From positions 211,461 to 275,460 of the forward strand of contig NZ_JBOFTR010000003.1 of NCBI RefSeq assembly GCF_051652165.1: a DNA stretch of 64,000 nucleotides. Reading direction: 5' to 3'. This document shows, piece after piece, positions 9,294 to 17,903 of this stretch (positions within the stretch are counted from its first letter, which is position 1; each line of letters begins with the position of its first letter). The notes under the pieces were generated by a model. That model was not told the DNA's origin, searched no databases, and was given only the letters and a program-made list of their open reading frames with translations. Source of the stretch: Plesiomonas sp051652165 (GTDB lineage Bacteria > Pseudomonadota > Gammaproteobacteria > Enterobacterales > CAMTGL01). The position numbers and the translations under genes were made by a program.

Positions 9294-9311
9294 TCTATGG
9301 ATTATCAGCAA

Positions 9312-9352
9312 ATACTGTCCAACGATGAAATCGTCAGTATAAATATATACTG
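9312..9352. repeat. Two mutually exclusive hairpins downstream of the dolP terminator
   Basis: ATACTG (9312-9317) can pair with CAGTAT (9335-9340) around an inner ACGAT/ATCGT stem with loop GAA. The same CAGTATA (9335-9341) can instead pair with TATACTG (9346-9352) across a 4-base loop. No function is known; the arms share one segment, so only one can form at a time. Confidence 0.5.
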
Positions 9353-9395
9353 TCATTTTTGATATCGCGTATCTGCAATAATCAATACACCAACG

Positions 9396-9887
9396 TTATT
9401 TTACTACCCTTAGCGTTGGTTTTGTCCGCGGACGTGGGGGCTCATTATCAGGATCAGGCTCCCCATCTGCCAGCTCTTCAACTAGTGCTAATGCAGGCTC
9501 AGGCTCGACCGGTGATAATACCTCTGATGAATGAATCATTTCATCTTCAGGAATATCATAAGCTACCTCAGGCTCAAACAGAGTACCCGCACCATTTTCA
9601 CGGGCGTACAGAGCCAATACCGCCGCAAGTGGAACATCCACTTGCTGTGGTATACCGCCAAATCGAGCATTAAACCTTACTGCATCATTACCCAACTCCA
9701 GATTTCCCACAGCACGAGGGGCTATGTTCAGCACTATCTGACCATCACGTACGAACTCCATCGGAACTTGTACATTAGGTAACATAGCATCCACCACCAA
9801 ATGGGGAGTCAAGTCATTATCTAACAACCAGTCATAATAAGCCCGAACCAGATAGGGCCGACGTGGTTTCATCTGGGTTACTTCCAT
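9396..9887 (-). CDS. sspB: ClpXP adaptor protein SspB
   Basis: Adaptor that delivers ssrA-tagged peptides (and processed RseA in E. coli) to ClpXP. It has 163 residues. The folded domain (about residues 1-110) matches E. coli closely: PRRPYLVRAYYDWLLDN, VQVPMEFVRDGQIVLNIAP and GNDAVRFNARFGG. A long acidic linker follows, and the C-terminal tail LRVVK is the ClpX-docking motif. It lies 2 bases after sspA, so the two are co-transcribed. Confidence 0.97.
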   Translation of the reverse strand: MEVTQMKPRRPYLVRAYYDWLLDNDLTPHLVVDAMLPNVQVPMEFVRDGQIVLNIAPRAVGNLELGNDAVRFNARFGGIPQQVDVPLAAVLALYARENGAGTLFEPEVAYDIPEDEMIHSSEVLSPVEPEPALALVEELADGEPDPDNEPPRPRTKPTLRVVK

Positions 9888-9889
9888 AT

Positions 9890-10531
9890 TTAGACCTTAC
9901 CGTGTAGACGAATTTCACGCTCTGATTCTGTCAATGCGGCTAAAAATGCATCACGCTCAAACACGCGAGTCATATAGGCTTTAAGCTCTTTCGCACCAGG
10001 CCCACTCAACTCAATGCCCAGCACGGGTAAACGCCATAACAGCGGTGTTAGGTAACAGTCAACGAGGCTGAACTCCTCACTCATAAAGAACGGATATTCT
10101 GCAAAAACAGGAGCAATTGCCAGAAGCTCTTCACGCAGTTGTTTACGTGCCATATCTGCTTCAGCCGGTGTACCTTGCTCAATTTTCTCAAGCAATGTGT
10201 ACCAATCTTGTTCAATACGGTACATCATCTGACGGCTCTGACCACGAGCAACAGGGTAAACAGGCATCAGTGGTGGATGAGGAAAACGCTCGTCCAAATA
10301 CTCCATGATAATACGCGCGTTGTATAATACTAACTCACGGTCGACCAACGTTGGTACGGAATTATACGGATTTAGATCAAGCAAATCTTCTGGTAGATGC
10401 TCGGCATCAACCTGCTCAATTTCTACGCTCACGCCTTTTTCAGCAAGAACAATGCGAACTTGATGACTATAAATATCGGTTGCACCAGAAAATAGCGTCA
10501 TCACCGAGCGTTTGTTAGCTGCAATAGCCAT
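9890..10531 (-). CDS. sspA: Stringent starvation protein A (SspA)
   Basis: GST-fold protein that binds RNA polymerase-sigma70 and changes promoter use during starvation and stationary phase. It has 213 residues, against 212 in E. coli. The thioredoxin-like N-terminal half shows TLFSGATDIYSHQVRIVLAEKG and NSVPTLVDREL, and the helical C-terminal half shows EEFSLVDCYLTPLLWRLP. It is not expected to have glutathione transferase activity. It is first gene of sspAB and sits downstream of petC behind a stem-loop. Confidence 0.97.
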   Translation of the reverse strand: MAIAANKRSVMTLFSGATDIYSHQVRIVLAEKGVSVEIEQVDAEHLPEDLLDLNPYNSVPTLVDRELVLYNARIIMEYLDERFPHPPLMPVYPVARGQSRQMMYRIEQDWYTLLEKIEQGTPAEADMARKQLREELLAIAPVFAEYPFFMSEEFSLVDCYLTPLLWRLPVLGIELSGPGAKELKAYMTRVFERDAFLAALTESEREIRLHGKV

Positions 10532-10566
10532 TCAACCCTCCACTTTCACTCAAATACACAAACAGC

Positions 10567-10586
10567 AAAAGGGGGCTCGAGCCCCC
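10567..10586 (-). terminator. Stem-loop terminator between petC and sspA
   Basis: A perfect GGGGGCTCGAGCCCCC palindrome followed on the minus strand by TTTTGC. The stem is strong but the U-run is short, so it may attenuate rather than fully stop pet transcripts before sspA. Confidence 0.7.
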
Positions 10587-10630
10587 ATGCCGGTCGGATA
10601 AACCGAAAAACAGGCTTCAGTTTCGCATAA

Positions 10631-11380
10631 TTAGTGTACGTCGCGCCAGTATTCCTTTTTCAGCAAGTAAGCCATGATGAAAAAGAGCACTAAAAACCCG
10701 AGTACCCAATAACCGATATACTGACGTTCTTTTTTCATTGGTTCACCAGAATATTCCAAAAAGTTAGTAATATCGCGCACGGCGTTATCATACTCTTCAG
10801 CATTTAGCTCCCCTTGACGTACAATCTCAGTACCAACAATCACTTCATGTGGCTGGCCATCAATTTCATGTGTCTCTTTTTTCGCTATTGGTGTTCCTTG
10901 CAACTCTTCTAACACGTGCGGCATTCCCACATTTGGGAAAACCGTGTTATTGACACCGAATGGTCGGCTTGAGTCAGCATAAAAAGAGTGTAAATAGGTA
11001 TAAATCCAATCAGGACTACGCAAACGAGCCTCTAACGTTAAATCTGGAGGAGGCGCACCAAACCAAGCTGCAGCACTCTTTTGCGGCATCGCATTCTCCA
11101 TAAGATCCCCAATTTTTGCATGTGGATCAAAGATCAGATTTTGTGTCATTAACTCTGGTGGAATACCTAAATCCGTTGCAACTCTCTCATAGCGTTGATA
11201 TTTAGTAGAATGACAGCCTGCACAATAATTCATAAATAATCTAGCACCATTTTGTAATGATGCTTTATCACTTAAATCATTGTTGGCTTTCATTAATGGC
11301 ACACTTTCTGATGCATTTACAGGCAGCAACGTAGAGAGCACGGGTAACAACGCAAATAAAACAATCGTCAGTTTTTTCAT
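10631..11380 (-). CDS. petC: Cytochrome c1 of the ubiquinol-cytochrome c reductase (bc1) complex
   Basis: Membrane-anchored c-type cytochrome that passes electrons from the Rieske protein to soluble cytochrome c. It has 249 residues and a cleavable N-terminal signal (about 1-23). The haem-binding CAGCH lies near residue 54, and Met in NVGMPHV near 151 or AMPQ near 98 could be the distal ligand. One C-terminal transmembrane helix (about 224-240) ends in KKEYWRDVH. The ATG overlaps the petB stop by 4 bases. It is the last gene of petABC. Confidence 0.96.
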   Translation of the reverse strand: MKKLTIVLFALLPVLSTLLPVNASESVPLMKANNDLSDKASLQNGARLFMNYCAGCHSTKYQRYERVATDLGIPPELMTQNLIFDPHAKIGDLMENAMPQKSAAAWFGAPPPDLTLEARLRSPDWIYTYLHSFYADSSRPFGVNNTVFPNVGMPHVLEELQGTPIAKKETHEIDGQPHEVIVGTEIVRQGELNAEEYDNAVRDITNFLEYSGEPMKKERQYIGYWVLGFLVLFFIMAYLLKKEYWRDVH

Positions 11381-12591
11381 TTGAATGTCACCCTTTCTGG
11401 CAAAGGCTTGGTTTTTTCATTTTTGCTGTAGAAAAACAGCAAAACAAAGAACATGAAATAACACACCGTAAAAATTTGCGATAACAAGGTATAGGTTGGT
11501 GTCGCTGGTAACGTCCCTAAAATACCTAACGCAATAAAACTAACGGTAAATAACCCGATATTCCAACGATGAAAAGCACTGCGATAACGCACTGATTTGA
11601 CCTTACCACGATCAACCCATGGCAATAAAAACAGTACCGCTATCGATAAGCCCATCATAATTACCCCCAACAACTTGTCAGGAATGGCACGCAAAATAGC
11701 GTAGAACGGGGTGAAATACCAAACCGGTGCAATGTGTGGCGGTGTTTTTAAGCCATTTGCCGCTTCAAAGTTAGGTGGCTCAAGAAAGTACCCCCCCATT
11801 TCAGGGTTAAAAAAGATCACATAACAGAAGAAAAACAGAAAACCGGCGACCCCCATAATGTCTTTTACGGTGTAATAAGGGTGGAACGGAATGGCATCTT
11901 TTGGCCAGCCGTTGGCATCTTTATTCTTTTTGATCTCAATACCATCAGGGTTATTTGATCCCACTTCATGCAAAGCCACAATATGCAGGAAGACCAACAG
12001 TACCAACACCAACGGAACGGCAATCACGTGCAGAGCAAAAAAGCGATTCAGTGTAACACCCGAAATGACATAATCACCTCGGATCCACAATGTCAGCGCA
12101 TCACCGATACCAGGGATTGCGCCAAACAGTGAAATGATCACCTGTGCTCCCCAAAATGACATCTGACCCCACGGCAACAAGTAGCCCATAAATGCTTCGG
12201 CCATTAATGCAAGAAAGAGCAGCATGCCGAAAATCCACAGCAACTCGCGCGGTTTTTGGTATGAACCGTAAATCAGCCCGCGGAACATGTGCATGTAGAT
12301 GACAATAAAGAAGAACGAAGCACCGGTAGAGTGCATGTAACGCAGCAGCCAGCCGTACTCAACATCACGCATGATGTATTCGATAGAGGCAAATGCCCCT
12401 TCAGCAGACGGATTGTAGTTCATCGTCAACCAGATCCCAGTGATGATCTGATTCACCAACACAAGCATTGCCAGCGATCCGAAAAAATACCAAAAATTGA
12501 AGTTTTTCGGCGCAGGATATTCGCCAACATGTTTGTTGTAGGTTGCGGTTAAGGGGATCCTGGCATTAATCCAGTCGAGTAGAGTATTCAT
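11377..12591 (-). CDS. petB: Cytochrome b subunit of the bc1 complex
   Basis: Integral membrane subunit carrying both b haems and the Qo and Qi quinone sites. It has 404 residues and about eight transmembrane helices. Candidate haem ligands are His87 and His101, then His188 and His203; the second pair is 15 apart, as I recall for beta/gammaproteobacteria. The Qo motif reads PVWY (289-292) where mitochondria and alphaproteobacteria have PEWY. It overlaps petC by 4 bases and abuts petA directly. Confidence 0.96.
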   Translation of the reverse strand: MNTLLDWINARIPLTATYNKHVGEYPAPKNFNFWYFFGSLAMLVLVNQIITGIWLTMNYNPSAEGAFASIEYIMRDVEYGWLLRYMHSTGASFFFIVIYMHMFRGLIYGSYQKPRELLWIFGMLLFLALMAEAFMGYLLPWGQMSFWGAQVIISLFGAIPGIGDALTLWIRGDYVISGVTLNRFFALHVIAVPLVLVLLVFLHIVALHEVGSNNPDGIEIKKNKDANGWPKDAIPFHPYYTVKDIMGVAGFLFFFCYVIFFNPEMGGYFLEPPNFEAANGLKTPPHIAPVWYFTPFYAILRAIPDKLLGVIMMGLSIAVLFLLPWVDRGKVKSVRYRSAFHRWNIGLFTVSFIALGILGTLPATPTYTLLSQIFTVCYFMFFVLLFFYSKNEKTKPLPERVTFK

Positions 12592-13188
12592 TTACGCAGC
12601 CACTCCCTTGTCATCTACGCCAATGATAATGGTATTGTCGTCGACAAATTTATACGGTGGGATCATCAAATTTAAGGGGGCGGGAACGCCCTGAAATACG
12701 CGACCGGCCATATCAAATTTTGAACCGTGGCACGGGCATAAGAAGCCTGATTGCACACCTTCAACTTGTACACCAAAGTTTTCTGGAATATAACTCGGTG
12801 AGCAACCTAAATGCGTACAAATCCCGACCGCAACAAAAATATCGGGTTTAATCGACCGATAAGGATTACTTGCATACTCAGGTTGTTGTGGTTCAGACGA
12901 TTGTGGATCGCGCAATTTTCCATCGTGCGTGGCCAGTTCATCCAATACCACTTTGGTTCGACGCACAAGCCAGACAGGTTTCCCCCGCCACTCGACACGA
13001 ATCAACTGCCCTTCTTCTAATTTGCTGATATCGACCTGAACCGGTGCACCTGCCGCCTTGGCCTTCGCACTGGGATTCCAGGATTTGATGAAGGGTACAG
13101 CTACAAAAACTGCCCCTACGCCACCGACTACGCCAGTTGCGGCAGTTAAAAAACGCCGGCGACTGTTGTTTACAGGCGCATTGTTCAT
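12592..13188 (-). CDS. petA: Rieske iron-sulfur subunit of the bc1 complex
   Basis: 2Fe-2S protein that takes the first electron from ubiquinol at the Qo site. It has 198 residues. The N-terminal SRRRFLTAATG is a Tat-type signal that stays as a membrane anchor. The cluster ligands are in CTHLGC (about residue 124) and CPCHGS (about 151). First gene of petABC; a good sigma-70 promoter lies about 135 bases upstream, leaving a fairly long leader. Confidence 0.97.
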   Translation of the reverse strand: MNNAPVNNSRRRFLTAATGVVGGVGAVFVAVPFIKSWNPSAKAKAAGAPVQVDISKLEEGQLIRVEWRGKPVWLVRRTKVVLDELATHDGKLRDPQSSEPQQPEYASNPYRSIKPDIFVAVGICTHLGCSPSYIPENFGVQVEGVQSGFLCPCHGSKFDMAGRVFQGVPAPLNLMIPPYKFVDDNTIIIGVDDKGVAA

Positions 13189-13330
13189 CCCTCACTCTCC
13201 CATCGCATCCCGCTTGGTTATTATTATTTCCCTGCGGTCTTATTGCTTCCTGACGTGAAATCTCTTGCCCCCTACTAAAATATTAACATTTGAGTAGCAT
13301 GAGATCCCCATAATTGCAAAAGTCACGCAA

Positions 13331-13359
13331 ATAATAAGAAAAACAACACTTTTTGACAA
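13331..13359 (-). promoter_or_regulatory. Promoter of petABC
   Basis: Minus strand TTGTCA (13359-13354), 17-base spacer, TATTAT (13336-13331). Transcription would begin near 13324, giving a leader of about 135 bases ahead of petA with no obvious structure. It sits just after the rpsI terminator. Confidence 0.7.
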
Positions 13360-13394
13360 GTTATTAAAACCTTTTTGCAACATATATAACAACA

Positions 13395-13422
13395 AAAAAG
13401 CCCAGCATACGCTGGGCTTTTT
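13395..13422 (-). terminator. Terminator of rplM-rpsI
   Basis: AAAAAGCCCAGC, loop ATAC, GCTGGGCTTTTT. On the minus strand it follows the rpsI stop by about 35 bases and ends in a U-run. Confidence 0.92.
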
Positions 13423-13456
13423 GAAGGTAATCTGTAACCGCCGAAGCGGTAACAAA

Positions 13457-13849
13457 TTAACGCTTGGAGAACTGTGGACGACGACGTGCTTTACGCAGAC
13501 CGACTTTCTTACGTTCCACGCAACGAGCGTCACGAGTTACGAAGCCAGCAGCGCGCAGAGCTGGACGAAGGGTCTCGTCGTACTGCATCAGTGCACGGGT
13601 AATACCGTGACGGATTGCGCCCGCTTGACCAGAAATACCACCACCAACAACGGTGATGTACAGGTCTAGCTTCTCGCTCATCTCAACCAGTTCCAGCGGC
13701 TGACGAACTACCATACGGGCAGTTGGACGGCCGAAGTACTGATCCAGACTACGCTGGTTGATTACGATGTTACCGCTACCCGGCTTGATAAAGACGCGCG
13801 CGGAAGAGCTTTTGCGACGGCCAGTGCCGTAGTATTGATTCTCTGCCAT
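13457..13849 (-). CDS. rpsI: 30S ribosomal protein S9
   Basis: Small-subunit protein whose basic C-terminal tail reaches the P-site tRNA. It has 130 residues, the family's usual length. It begins AENQYYGTGRRKSSSARVF and ends in the Arg/Lys-rich RKARRRPQFSKR, both hallmarks of S9. It is 15 bases downstream of rplM and co-transcribed with it. Confidence 0.98.
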   Translation of the reverse strand: MAENQYYGTGRRKSSSARVFIKPGSGNIVINQRSLDQYFGRPTARMVVRQPLELVEMSEKLDLYITVVGGGISGQAGAIRHGITRALMQYDETLRPALRAAGFVTRDARCVERKKVGLRKARRRPQFSKR

Positions 13850-13864
13850 TGCCTTGATCCCGTA

Positions 13865-14293
13865 TTAGATGTCCAGAACTTGTGGTTGCTGTGCTGCATG
13901 ATCGTGCGTAGCACCCGCATACACTTTCAGCTTACGGAACATGGCACGGCCCAGAGGACCTTTTGGCAGCATGCCCTTAACAGCGATTTCGATCACGCGC
14001 TCTGGATGCTTGGCGATCATTTCTTCGAAAGTGGCAGATTTCATACCACCGATATAGCCGCTGTGACGGTAATAAACCTTGTCAGAACGCTTGTTACCTG
14101 TTACAGCAACTTTATCTGCGTTCAAAACGATGATGTAATCACCGGTATCAACGTGCGGAGTGTATTCCGCCTTGTGCTTGCCGCGCAGACGACGAGCCAG
14201 CTCGGTCGCCAGACGACCCAGAGTCTTGCCGTTTGCGTCTACTACATACCAGTCACGCTTAACGGTTTCTGGTTTAGCTACAAAAGTTTTCAT
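13865..14293 (-). CDS. rplM: 50S ribosomal protein L13
   Basis: Early-assembling large-subunit protein. It has 142 residues, the same as E. coli. VDANGKTLGRLATELARRLRGK (about residues 20-41), the GDYIIVLNADK segment and GMLPKGPLGR (about 107) identify it. In E. coli L13 represses its own mRNA through the leader; a leader of about 145 bases is present here, so the same control is plausible. Confidence 0.98.
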   Translation of the reverse strand: MKTFVAKPETVKRDWYVVDANGKTLGRLATELARRLRGKHKAEYTPHVDTGDYIIVLNADKVAVTGNKRSDKVYYRHSGYIGGMKSATFEEMIAKHPERVIEIAVKGMLPKGPLGRAMFRKLKVYAGATHDHAAQQPQVLDI

Positions 14294-14452
14294 GAAATAG
14301 CTTACCCAATAAAAAAGTTACACCCGGTGAATTAACGTCGGGAATGATGAAAATTCACACTCACATGCCAAGCACAACAACCCCTTCGAGTTGAGTTTGC
14401 TAGCACCGTATTGGCGGGGACTACCAATGTAACGTGGGGTCGCAAGATTATA
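14294..14452 (-). promoter_or_regulatory. rplM-rpsI promoter (-10) and leader
   Basis: A perfect TATAAT lies at 14452-14447 on the minus strand; the -35 is weak. The leader to the rplM ATG is about 145 bases. It can fold at least one small stem, CAACTC-GAAG-GGGTTG, around 14370-14390. E. coli rplM mRNA is known to be autoregulated by L13; whether this leader does so is inference. Confidence 0.5.
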
Positions 14453-14499
14453 GTGAAGACCGTCGATAAAATCGACTGTTTTTTGCATCACATCTGCAA

Positions 14500-15693
14500 T
14501 TACGACCAATGAGGCTGCGCAAGATAATCTATGCTCTGCATCTCTTGCAAGCGAGAAAAACATCTTTGGTACTCAAAACGCAATAAATTTCCCTGATAAA
14601 GCTGTTCTGGCAAGGTTTCAGCTGAAATAATTAATTTTACCTTACGTTCATAAAACTCATCGATTAAGGCAATAAAGCGCCGGGCAGTATCACTGTTTTC
14701 CTCTGACATACAACGCACATGCATTAACAATACGGTATGGTAACGCTGTGAGAGTGCAATAAAGTCAGCCGCGTTACGCGGTTGCTCACACAGTGCGTTA
14801 AAATCAACCATGAGCACACCCGCAGACTCAGCTTTAACCTGAATTAACCGCTGGTTAATCAGAATGGAATGATTACATTGAGGATGTTCAGTACTTAAAC
14901 GGGAAAAGTAATGTTGCATGTTGCGCTCGGCCTGTGCATCCAGTGGACAATGATAAATTTCAGCCTGTTGCAGTGTACGCAAACGGTAATCAATTCCACT
15001 ATCAACAGACAATATTTGACAATGTTGTTTGATAAGTGAAATAGCAGGTAAAAATCGGCTGCGTTGTAATCCATTACGATAAAGCTCGTCTGGCTGCACA
15101 TTTGAGGTTGCCACTAATACCACTCCCTGCGCAAATAGTGCCTTAAATAAGCCTCCTAACAACATCGCATCGGTAATATCAGAAACGAAAAACTCATCGA
15201 AACAGATAACGGCATACTGCTCACTCAGTTGCTGCGCAATATGAATAAGCGGATCGGAGCGCCCTTTTTGCTCATTTAATGCACTGTGTACATAGTGCAT
15301 AAAACGATGAAAGTGCATACGCAGTTTACGATTGCCTGGTAATGCATCGTAGAACAGATCCATTAGCCATGTTTTCCCTCGCCCTACACCACCCCACAGG
15401 TATACTCCCTGTATCGGCGTAGAAGGGGCATTGGAGGTAACAAAACGCGAACGAACAACTTTAAGTAGAGGGAGCCACGATTTTATTCCCCTCTTTTTTT
15501 CCATGGCCTTGTTTAAATCTTTATCACTTAAAGAAAACAGGGTATTCAACGGCACTGAGGTAGTGGTATGTTGAACTAATTGGAAAAAAAGACGATCTAA
15601 TTCCTGTACTGCCCGCTGCTGAGTGAGATCAAAACTCAGTTGTGGTTCAAGTAACAATTGTTGATAACGTTGGCTAGGTGGAATCACATCCAT
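14500..15693 (-). CDS. zapE: Cell division ATPase ZapE
   Basis: AFG1-like P-loop ATPase that binds FtsZ and affects Z-ring stability in E. coli, especially under anaerobic or heat conditions. It has 397 residues, against 375 in E. coli; the extra length is spread over the N-terminal half and C-terminus. Walker A is GGVGRGKTWLMD (about residue 101), Walker B VICFDEFFVSD (about 157), with VATSNVQPDELYRNGLQRSRFLPAI (about 195) as the sensor region. It lies between rplM-rpsI and divergent zapG, as in E. coli (yhcM/yhcB). Confidence 0.95.
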   Translation of the reverse strand: MDVIPPSQRYQQLLLEPQLSFDLTQQRAVQELDRLFFQLVQHTTTSVPLNTLFSLSDKDLNKAMEKKRGIKSWLPLLKVVRSRFVTSNAPSTPIQGVYLWGGVGRGKTWLMDLFYDALPGNRKLRMHFHRFMHYVHSALNEQKGRSDPLIHIAQQLSEQYAVICFDEFFVSDITDAMLLGGLFKALFAQGVVLVATSNVQPDELYRNGLQRSRFLPAISLIKQHCQILSVDSGIDYRLRTLQQAEIYHCPLDAQAERNMQHYFSRLSTEHPQCNHSILINQRLIQVKAESAGVLMVDFNALCEQPRNAADFIALSQRYHTVLLMHVRCMSEENSDTARRFIALIDEFYERKVKLIISAETLPEQLYQGNLLRFEYQRCFSRLQEMQSIDYLAQPHWS

Positions 15694-15868
15694 TGTTCGA
15701 CCACTTCCTGTATAAATATTCGGTATAGTCTTTACGTGTTTTTTATCACATTAAAAGATGACGCTTATAGTATCACGTCGCCTGTAAGAGCAGGTATAGT
15801 GACAACAGTAAAGACAGTGGCATGATAGCCACCTTGCTGATTAAGCTTGATTTTCCTTAGGAGTAATT

Positions 15869-16258
15869 ATGACTTGGATTAGTGCGCTTACTTTTATTGT
15901 TGGTTTGGCGCTAGGTATGATTTTGGCTCGTTTAATGCGTAAAGATTTACGCAAGCAGAAAAAAATACAGACTGAACTTGAAAAAAATAAGTATGAGTTA
16001 GAGCAGTATCGTCAAGAGTTGACTGACCATTTTGCACACAGTGCAGAACTGTTAGACAATATGGCTAATGATTACCGTAAGCTCTATCAACATATGGCAA
16101 AAACGTCAAATCAGCTGCTGCCTGAGTTACCAAAGCAAGATAACCCTTTTCGTTATCGCTTAACAGAAGCTGATAATGACCAAGCACCTATTAGTATGCC
16201 ACGCGATTATCCTGATCAACACACGGGTATTTTTAATCCGAAAAAACCTCAAGATTAA
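15869..16258 (+). CDS. zapG: Z-ring associated protein ZapG (YhcB, DUF1043)
   Basis: Inner-membrane protein linked to coordination of division, peptidoglycan and phospholipid synthesis in E. coli. It has 129 residues. One N-terminal transmembrane helix (about 4-22) is followed by a coiled-coil region (about 25-75) containing HFAHSAELLDNMANDYRKLYQHMAK, near-identical to E. coli, and a Pro-rich tail with PISMPRDYP. TAGGAG lies 7 bases before the ATG. It faces away from zapE. Confidence 0.95.
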   Translation: MTWISALTFIVGLALGMILARLMRKDLRKQKKIQTELEKNKYELEQYRQELTDHFAHSAELLDNMANDYRKLYQHMAKTSNQLLPELPKQDNPFRYRLTEADNDQAPISMPRDYPDQHTGIFNPKKPQD

Positions 16259-16395
16259 AAAAACAGCGGTTTAATTGGTCATTTAGTGAACTAAATGGGG
16301 CATTTATAGTCTTAGAGGATAAGTTGTTCTTTTTGAACGGCAATATTCTTTTATCCTTACTAAATTATATTTTTTCGATTGTTGGGTGTGTTGCT

Positions 16396-17760
16396 ATGAA
16401 AAAACCTATGCTATTGCTGAGTGCTTTAACGTTAAGTTTAGGCTTATCTTTGAGCCCAGTTTCGGCGTTTGCAGCGCTTCCTGCGGCAGTCAATGGGCAG
16501 ACGGTGCCAAGTCTTGCGCCTATGCTAGAGAAAGTACTTCCTGCTGTAGTGGGCATTTCCGTAGAGGGGACTCAGGTTCAACGTCAACGCTTACCTGAAG
16601 AGTTCAAATTTTTCTTTGGCCCTGATTTTCCTACTGAACAATCAAATGCACGCCCATTTCGTGGATTAGGTTCAGGTGTAATTATTGATGCAGCTAAAGG
16701 TTATGTGATTACCAATAATCATGTGATTAATGGTGCAGATAAGATTAATGTACAACTCAAAGATGGTCGTGAGTTTAAAGCTAAGTTGCTTGGTACAGAT
16801 AAACAATCTGATATTGCCCTGTTGCAGTTAGAAAATCCTAAAGATTTAACGGCAATTAAGATTGCTAATTCAGATGGTTTACGCGTAGGTGATTTTGCTG
16901 TAGCGGTGGGTAATCCGTTTGGTTTAGGTCAAACTGTTACGTCTGGAATTATCTCTGCACTGGGCCGCACGGGATTAAACTTAGAGAACTTTGAAAACTT
17001 TATTCAGACTGATGCAGCAATAAACCAAGGCAACTCAGGCGGCGCGCTGCTGAACTTAAACGGTGAGTTAATTGGTATTAATACCGCAATTTTAGCGCCT
17101 AATGGCGGTAACGTAGGTATCGGTTTTGCTATTCCAAGTACAATGGCAAAAAATTTAGTTGATCAAATTATTCAGTTTGGTGGTGTACGTCGCGGTATTT
17201 TGGGCATTAAAGCGGGTGAAATGAACCCTGATCTGGCCAAAGCATTTAATTTAGATGCTCAAAAAGGGGCATTTGTCAGCGAGGTTGTACCAAACTCAGC
17301 AGCCGCAAAAGCCGGTATTAAAGCGGGTGATGTGATTGTGATGATGGATGGCCAACCTGTTGTAAGCTTTGCTGAAATGCGTGCCAAAATTGCCACTATG
17401 GGTGCGGGTAAAACGGTAAAACTCGGCCTATTACGTGATGGCAAACCTCTTGATGCAAATGTGACACTTGCACAAAGTGATGATGTACAAACAAGCGCAT
17501 CAAACTTATATCCTGGTTTAGAAGGCGCTGAGTTGCTCAATTACAGTAAAGGTGAGCAGCATGGTGTGCAGGTCACTAAAGTGGATAAAGGTTCATCAGC
17601 TGCGCGAGTTGGTCTACAAAATGGCGATGTGATTGTTGGCATTAATCGTCAGCCTATAGCGAATTTAGGCGAACTACGTAAAGTATTAGATAGCAAACCT
17701 CCAGTGATTGCGATGAATATTCTGCGTGGTGATGCTTCGCTCTATATATTACTACGCTAA
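16396..17760 (+). CDS. degQ: Periplasmic serine endoprotease DegQ
   Basis: HtrA-family periplasmic protease/chaperone. The open frame extends upstream to a TTG at 16324, but MKKPMLLLSALTLSLG at ATG 16396 is a proper signal peptide and gives 454 residues (E. coli 455). After cleavage near ASPA-type SAFA (about 25), the trypsin-like domain has His in TNNHVING, Asp in SDIALLQ and the nucleophile in GNSGGALL. Two PDZ domains follow (about 260-350 and 365-450). The short N-terminal loop fits DegQ better than DegP. A terminator separates it from degS. Confidence 0.96.
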   Translation: MKKPMLLLSALTLSLGLSLSPVSAFAALPAAVNGQTVPSLAPMLEKVLPAVVGISVEGTQVQRQRLPEEFKFFFGPDFPTEQSNARPFRGLGSGVIIDAAKGYVITNNHVINGADKINVQLKDGREFKAKLLGTDKQSDIALLQLENPKDLTAIKIANSDGLRVGDFAVAVGNPFGLGQTVTSGIISALGRTGLNLENFENFIQTDAAINQGNSGGALLNLNGELIGINTAILAPNGGNVGIGFAIPSTMAKNLVDQIIQFGGVRRGILGIKAGEMNPDLAKAFNLDAQKGAFVSEVVPNSAAAKAGIKAGDVIVMMDGQPVVSFAEMRAKIATMGAGKTVKLGLLRDGKPLDANVTLAQSDDVQTSASNLYPGLEGAELLNYSKGEQHGVQVTKVDKGSSAARVGLQNGDVIVGINRQPIANLGELRKVLDSKPPVIAMNILRGDASLYILLR

Positions 17761-17837
17761 TATATCGTTTCATCTCAAGGATTATTGCCGTAGTGTGTGC
17801 TGTCAACGCAATTTAATGTACAGCGATATATAACGGA

Positions 17838-17878
17838 GTCAGGATGCTGTTTTTGTATCCTGACTTCTTCTTTTTTGC
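17838..17878 (+). terminator. Terminator of degQ
   Basis: AGTCAGGAT (17838-17846) pairs with ATCCTGACT (17857-17865), followed by TCTTCTTTTTT. It lies between degQ and the true start of degS, so degS likely has its own promoter or depends on read-through. Confidence 0.8.
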
Positions 17879-17903
17879 TTTCCAATATCAACTGACTGCC
17901 ATT

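Noticed and set aside
13240..13533. 97-codon frame covering the petA leader and rpsI end
   Set aside because: It crosses a strong intrinsic terminator and the petABC promoter, and half of it is rpsI out of frame.
14458..14480. GTCGAT/ATCGAC stem after zapE as its terminator
   Set aside because: The T-run is on the plus strand while zapE is on the minus strand, so it would not terminate zapE.
16261..16310. CATTTAG-TGAA-CTAAATG hairpin and TATAGT before degQ
   Set aside because: The stem lacks a U-run so it is not a terminator, and the matching -35 is too poor for a confident degQ promoter.
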